A stretch of 64,000 nucleotides of DNA, taken from assembly GCA_947488605.1 (NCBI GenBank), contig CANKZJ010000001.1:186001-250000 (forward strand). The letters are read 5' to 3'. Made by a program: the position numbers and the translations under genes. This DNA comes from an uncultured Paracoccaceae bacterium (lineage in GTDB: Bacteria > Pseudomonadota > Alphaproteobacteria > Rhodobacterales > Rhodobacteraceae). Of the stretch, positions 59,822 through 64,000 are shown piece after piece; the first letter of the stretch is position 1; each line of letters opens with the position of its first letter. The notes under the pieces were generated by a model that had not been told where the DNA came from, did no database searches, and worked only from the letters and a program-made list of their open reading frames with translations.

Positions 59822-61068
59822 GTTTCCTGATCGCCGCACCCGCGTCCGGCAGTGGCAAAACGACCGTCACCTTGGGGCTCTTGCGCGCATTCGCCAATCA
59901 AAATACCGCCGTGCGCGGAGCCAAATCAGGGCCGGACTATATTGACCCCCGTTTTCACGAGGCAGCGTCAGGCAATCCATGCCTGAACCTTGATGCTTGG
60001 GCGATGACGCCAGACAGGATTGTGTCACTGGCAAGCGGTGCAGTTCCTCTCATCATCGAGGGCGCAATGGGCTTGTTTGACGGCGCACCGCTTGATGGAA
60101 AAGGCGCCTGCGCGGACCTAGCGCGCATCCTTGATCTACCTGTGGTGCTTGTGATCGATGCGGGGAAAATGGCAGGTTCGGTTGCAGCACTCGTGCAAGG
60201 GTTTTCGCAGTATGACCCGCATGTGCGGATCGCAGGGATCATTTTGAATAGTGTAGGCTCTGCAAAACACGAGCGGATGTTGCGCGCGGCATTGCCTGGC
60301 ACAACGATTTACGGGGTGATCCCACGGCATGCAGGCCTGTCGCAACCGTCGCGCCACTTGGGTCTTGTGCAAGCACAAGAGCGCCCAGACCTCGACGCTT
60401 ACCTGGACAGCGCCGCACAGATGATTGCACAGACTTGCGACATGCGAGGGTTGCAGGCATTGCTCAAACCGATCTCACAAGGTGGCCGCGCACAACAGTG
60501 CAAGCCACCAGCGCAAAGCATTGCGGTGGCCCAAGATGCAGCATTCGCGTTCTGTTATCCGCACATTTTACAAGACTGGACGGATCAAGGTGCGTCCATA
60601 ACATTCTTTTCGCCACTTGCCGACGATCCTGTCCCAAACGTGGACTTTGTTTATCTTCCCGGCGGTTACCCTGAACTCCACGCCGCACACCTCGCTGCAA
60701 ACCAGCGCTTTCTAGATAGTTTGCGGGCATCCCAAGCGCAGATTTATGGTGAATGCGGCGGCTACATGCTGCTGGGAAAGACACTGACAGATGCAGGTGG
60801 TGTCACCCACCCTATGGCCGGGCTTTTGTCGTTAGAGACATCATTTGCGGATCGTAAGCTGCATTTGGGATACCGCGACCTGACGGCGCATGCGGGCCCA
60901 TTCGCAGGGCACTGGAAAGGGCATGAATTTCACTATGCCACCACGGTTCAGGCTCAAGGCACACCACTTTTCGAGGCGACGGATGCCGAAGGCGCGCGGT
61001 TGCCTCCGATGGGTTTGATCGCGAACAATGCGTCCGGCAGCTTTGCCCATATTATTGACGCCAGCTAG
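59818..61068 (+). CDS. cobB: Cobyrinic/hydrogenobyrinic acid a,c-diamide synthase
   Basis: ATP- and glutamine-dependent amidation of side chains a and c of the corrin ring. The 416-residue protein has a P-loop ATPase-like N-half (LIAAPASGSGKTTVTLGLL, KSGPDYIDPRFH) and a C-terminal class I glutamine amidotransferase domain with the nucleophile Cys in IYGECGGYMLLG. The bacteriochlorophyll-like relatives are excluded by this domain order. The start ATG at 59818 lacks a clear ribosome site. Aerobic (CobB) or CbiA role cannot be told apart here. Confidence 0.92.
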   Translation: MSFLIAAPASGSGKTTVTLGLLRAFANQNTAVRGAKSGPDYIDPRFHEAASGNPCLNLDAWAMTPDRIVSLASGAVPLIIEGAMGLFDGAPLDGKGACADLARILDLPVVLVIDAGKMAGSVAALVQGFSQYDPHVRIAGIILNSVGSAKHERMLRAALPGTTIYGVIPRHAGLSQPSRHLGLVQAQERPDLDAYLDSAAQMIAQTCDMRGLQALLKPISQGGRAQQCKPPAQSIAVAQDAAFAFCYPHILQDWTDQGASITFFSPLADDPVPNVDFVYLPGGYPELHAAHLAANQRFLDSLRASQAQIYGECGGYMLLGKTLTDAGGVTHPMAGLLSLETSFADRKLHLGYRDLTAHAGPFAGHWKGHEFHYATTVQAQGTPLFEATDAEGARLPPMGLIANNASGSFAHIIDAS

Positions 61069-61110
61069 GCGGGCCTTGCCAGTGTGTCGCGCCGGGCGTA
61101 CGGAGTAGAG

Positions 61111-62325
61111 ATGAGTTACGTCGACGACACCCGCGCCAAGCGCAATGTGGCGGTCCTTGTGCTGGCACAGGCCATTCTGGGTGCACAGCTGCCGATGATT
61201 TTCGTCGTTGGCGGTTTGGCTGGCGGGCAACTGGCCAGCAACCCCTGCCTTGCGACGTTGCCGATCTCGTTCATCGTCTTCGGGTCGATGACGACCGCCC
61301 CTTGGATCAGCCCACTGATGCAACGCAACGGGCGACGGTTTGGCTTTTTCCTCGGGGCTTTTGCAGGTGCGACGGGCGCCGCGGTTGCAGCTTACGGCCT
61401 CTATACCAGTTCTTTTCTGACCCTTCTTGCTGGATCATATTTGACCGGTATCTATATGTCTGCACAGGGTTTTTATCGATTTGCAGCTACTGACACAGCG
61501 TCCGAGGCATTCCGCCCCAAAGCGATCTCTTATGTGATGGCGGGTGGATTGCTGTCGGCCATCGTTGGACCGCAACTCAACAAGCTTGTGCAAGACGCCT
61601 ATGTCGTTCCGTTCTTGGGGACGTATTTCGCAATCATCGTGCTCAACCTCATTGGTATGTTGCTGTTTCTATGGCTTGATCTGCCCAAAGGCTCCAAAAA
61701 AGAACCCGAAGCGAACCACGCCAAAGGGCGCTCCCGGATGGAGTTGCTGCGCGAACCGCGCGTTCTTGTCGCGATCATATGTGCGATGGTGTCTTACTCC
61801 TTGATGAACCTTGTCATGACGTCGACACCGCTAGCCGTTGTCGGATGCGGATTCACGACAAATGACGCCAATGACATCGTATCAGCGCATGTCTTGGCGA
61901 TGTTTGCGCCTTCATTCTTTACAGGCCATCTGATCGCCAGGTTTGGCGTGGAACGCATCGTCGCCCTTGGCCTCGTGATCTTGGCCTTCGCAGGCGGCGT
62001 GGCGCTGTCAGGTGTAGAGTTGACGAATTTCTATCTGGCATTGATCCTGTTAGGGCTTGGCTGGAATTTCGGCTTTATCGGGGCGACTACGATGTTGGCC
62101 GGTGCGCACCGACCCGAAGAACGCGGCATCGTCCAAGGCATGAATGACATGATCGTCTTTGGGATGGTCACCGTCGCGTCGCTCGCATCGGGTGGCCTTA
62201 TGAACTGCTCGGGCGGGTCCCCTGTTGAAGGGTGGAACGCCGTGAACATAGCAATGGTGCCGTTCCTTGTACTGGCAGGTGGATCACTGATCTGGTTGGT
62301 CCGTCAACCACGCATGGCCGTCTAA
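61111..62325 (+). CDS. Major facilitator superfamily transporter
   Basis: A 404-residue membrane protein with about 12 hydrophobic segments, including an N-terminal VAVLVLAQAILGAQLPMIFVV, and a charged central loop (DLPKGSKKEPEANHAKGRSR). The later GFIGATTMLAGAHRPEERGI loop fits motif A-like repeats of MFS exporters. Substrate unknown. ATG at 61111 has GGAG 6 bases upstream. It begins 42 bases after cobB on the same strand, so co-expression with the cobalamin genes is possible. Confidence 0.85.
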   Translation: MSYVDDTRAKRNVAVLVLAQAILGAQLPMIFVVGGLAGGQLASNPCLATLPISFIVFGSMTTAPWISPLMQRNGRRFGFFLGAFAGATGAAVAAYGLYTSSFLTLLAGSYLTGIYMSAQGFYRFAATDTASEAFRPKAISYVMAGGLLSAIVGPQLNKLVQDAYVVPFLGTYFAIIVLNLIGMLLFLWLDLPKGSKKEPEANHAKGRSRMELLREPRVLVAIICAMVSYSLMNLVMTSTPLAVVGCGFTTNDANDIVSAHVLAMFAPSFFTGHLIARFGVERIVALGLVILAFAGGVALSGVELTNFYLALILLGLGWNFGFIGATTMLAGAHRPEERGIVQGMNDMIVFGMVTVASLASGGLMNCSGGSPVEGWNAVNIAMVPFLVLAGGSLIWLVRQPRMAV

Positions 62326-62330
62326 GCAGC

Positions 62331-63098
62331 CTAGCGCCACCAACCACGCAAAGACACATTCAGAAAACGAAGGCTGTCCTGCGCAGGATTTCGATCAAGC
62401 GCATCTGCTGCCACGCGCTCCGGCGCTGCGGCTACCATCTTTAGAATTGGGCGTGCATGATAGCCTGCCACAAGTGCGGGTCGGGCCTGCATAGAAACAA
62501 GCGCCCTACCTTTTTTCGCAACGGCCAACCGGGCAATCGCTTGTTGCGCAAGATGTGTCATCCCCTCAAGTGACGCATCAATCAGCGGAGTGCGACCTTG
62601 CGCTGTTAGTGCCGGAATGGCCTGAAAAATGTTGGCAACCCCCACAGCATACGCATAATTGCGCACGACCACTTCATCTGCGTCACCTAATAAACGCGCG
62701 GCTGTCCACATCAGATGGCCGGATGTGGCGTCAATATAGTCGTCAAAGTGCTGCTGATCCTCAAAGCCGTCCTTGTAGACGTCCCACCGCCGTGCCGCGA
62801 TCAACAGATCGAGACAAGCCGCGCCTTTTGCATCCAGAACCGCCGCCAATCCATCGACAACTTCATGTTTGCGCGGCGTGCGACCTTGCGCGATCTCTTC
62901 GAGTGCATCGCGCCACCACTGCAAGCGCATTTCAGCGATCATCGGCTCTTCGGTTACCCACGGGGCGCGTGCGACTTCGACATTGAACGCATAAAGCGGG
63001 AAGAGGATGCGCCTTGCAGCCACGGGTGATGCCATCGCGGCCCGAAACCGTAATGGATCAGCACGTTCCACAAGGGCTGCGCAGGCTTCAAAGCTCAT
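62331..63098 (-). CDS. Squalene/phytoene-synthase family protein, NDUFAF6-like
   Basis: A 255-residue protein of the trans-prenyltransferase helical family. Features: LQWWRDALEEIAQG, ARRWDVYKDGFEDQQHFDDYIDATSGHLMWTAARLLG and VGVANIFQAIPAL. Aspartate-rich DxxxD motifs of true phytoene synthases are not clear, and the protein is short. Alphaproteobacterial members of this kind resemble the mitochondrial complex I assembly factor NDUFAF6. I infer a non-carotenoid role. The ATG overlaps the cimA stop (ATGA). Confidence 0.8.
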   Translation of the reverse strand: MSFEACAALVERADPLRFRAAMASPVAARRILFPLYAFNVEVARAPWVTEEPMIAEMRLQWWRDALEEIAQGRTPRKHEVVDGLAAVLDAKGAACLDLLIAARRWDVYKDGFEDQQHFDDYIDATSGHLMWTAARLLGDADEVVVRNYAYAVGVANIFQAIPALTAQGRTPLIDASLEGMTHLAQQAIARLAVAKKGRALVSMQARPALVAGYHARPILKMVAAAPERVAADALDRNPAQDSLRFLNVSLRGWWR

Positions 63099-64000
63099 GC
63101 GTCAGCCTTTGCACCATCGCGGATCAACTTCCAATTAATCGCATCAATCAAGGCGTCAAAAGACGCATCAACGATGTTGGCGCTGACGCCAACGGTCGAC
63201 CACAACCGGCCCTGCCCATCTTCGCTATCAATGATAACGCGGGTCACGGCCTCGGTGCCACCATTTGTGATACGCACTTTGAAATCGACAAGCTGCATAT
63301 CGTCGATGATATCTTGATACGGGCCTAAGTCCTTGGACAATGCCCGTGCCAGCGCGTTCACGGGACCTTGGTCTGACCCATCGGGACCTTGGCTTTCGCT
63401 CACGTTCAGCATCTTTTTGCCGCGCACTTTGGTGACAACGACAGCTTCCGAGATTGAGACCATCTGATTGCGCTTGTTCTTGCGCCGCTCGACCGTGACA
63501 CGGTAGCGCTTCACCTCAAAAAACCGTGGCAACGTGCCAAGTTCAGCGCGCGCCAGCAGCTCAAAGCTCGCCTGAGCCGTGTCATATGAATACCCCTGCG
63601 CTTCACGTTCTTTGATGCGCGCAATAATGCGTGGCAAAGCAGGATCATCAGCAGCGACATCAAGACCCGCATCAAGAAGACGTGCGCGTAAATTCGACTG
63701 GCCAGCTTGATTGGACATCGGCACAATGCGGCTGTTGCCAACAGCGCCGGGATCAACGTGTTCATAGGTGCTGGGATCTTTGGCGATGGCACTCGCATGT
63801 AGGCCGGACTTATGGGCAAAGGCAGACGCACCGACATAGGCCGCTTGTTTCGCGGGTACACGGTTCAGGATATCATCCAACATCCGCGACGCTTTGCGCA
63901 AACCTTTGAGAGCCTCAACCGACACGCCGGTTTCAAATTGGCTAGCGAACGGTTCTTTTAACAACAATGTCGGGATCAAGGTCGTCAGATTGGCATTGCC
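63095..64000 (-). CDS. cimA: Citramalate synthase CimA, 5' part outside the window
   Basis: Condenses pyruvate and acetyl-CoA to (R)-citramalate for isoleucine synthesis. About 301 C-terminal residues are visible; the frame runs off base 64000 with GNANLTTLIPTL, the DRE-TIM-metallolyase segment. HKSGLHASAIAKDPSTYEHVDP is a conserved catalytic/LeuA-family segment, and the C-terminal regulatory domain follows (SESQGPDGSDQGPVNALARAL). The N-terminal half is missing only because of the window edge. Coupled to the NDUFAF6-like gene. Confidence 0.9.
   Translation of the reverse strand, partial: GNANLTTLIPTLLLKEPFASQFETGVSVEALKGLRKASRMLDDILNRVPAKQAAYVGASAFAHKSGLHASAIAKDPSTYEHVDPGAVGNSRIVPMSNQAGQSNLRARLLDAGLDVAADDPALPRIIARIKEREAQGYSYDTAQASFELLARAELGTLPRFFEVKRYRVTVERRKNKRNQMVSISEAVVVTKVRGKKMLNVSESQGPDGSDQGPVNALARALSKDLGPYQDIIDDMQLVDFKVRITNGGTEAVTRVIIDSEDGQGRLWSTVGVSANIVDASFDALIDAINWKLIRDGAKADA

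Overview
The window looks like a piece of the main chromosome of a marine Roseobacter-group alphaproteobacterium (Rhodobacteraceae). The evidence is the gene families and their order: an alphaproteobacterial-type LexA box (GTTC-N7-GTTC) before recA, a CckA hybrid kinase preceded by a CtrA-type TTAA-N7-TTAA site, aglEFGAK-type sugar import, a DUF1445/5-oxoprolinase/TRAP cluster, and corrinoid-linked C1 genes. Genes are tightly packed in short operons with many 4-base ATGA/GTGA overlaps. I see no phage, insertion sequence, CRISPR array, rRNA or replication origin. Two tRNA genes are present.

Layout: 1-1.5 kb purMN; 1.6-3.1 kb a CAU-anticodon tRNA and icd; 3.1-4.2 kb an orphan TbpB-type surface lipoprotein; 4.5-11.1 kb typA, then (minus) alaS-DUF1330-MOSC and recA with its SOS box; 11.3-16 kb a sulfotransferase-like gene and the glycerol catabolism set glpD-glpK with divergent glpR; 16-18.5 kb ppx-rlmE-hypothetical; 18.7-21.1 kb a three-gene C1 operon (virulence-factor-family protein, MetF-like reductase, methyl-THF:corrinoid methyltransferase); 21.1-32 kb an alpha-glucoside regulon (aglEFGAK, divergent aglR-bgl-glk) preceded on its far side by an HpcH/HpaI aldolase; 32-37 kb cckA, rsmB, guaB; 37-40 kb an unknown membrane protein, a RamA-type corrinoid activator and tRNA-Gly; 40-49.6 kb a sulfotransferase and a probable 5-oxoproline (pyroglutamate) uptake and hydrolysis cluster; 49.7-54 kb a degenerate prepilin-peptidase homologue and zwf-pgl-pgi; 54-57 kb an HNH nuclease, a degenerate GGDEF protein, an esterase and a DNA glycosylase; 57-61 kb cobalamin biosynthesis (cobK, cbiD, cobA, cobB); 61-64 kb an MFS transporter, an NDUFAF6-like protein and the end of cimA.

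The genes combine into a coherent physiology. Alpha-glucosides and beta-glucosides are imported or hydrolysed to glucose, phosphorylated by Glk, and passed into Zwf/Pgl, while glycerol enters through GlpK/GlpD. The corrinoid-dependent methyl-transfer genes need vitamin B12, part of whose synthesis is encoded 20-40 kb away. The 5-oxoproline cluster would supply glutamate. The most interesting items for follow-up are the 5-oxoproline cluster, the split C1 system whose two proteins share Arg-rich C-terminal tails, the CtrA-type site plus inverted repeat before cckA, the perfect palindrome before zwf, the two-tier inverted repeat between cbiD and cobA, and two enzymes (A24 peptidase, GGDEF) that have lost their catalytic residues. 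All functions are read from sequence by eye; no database search was run.
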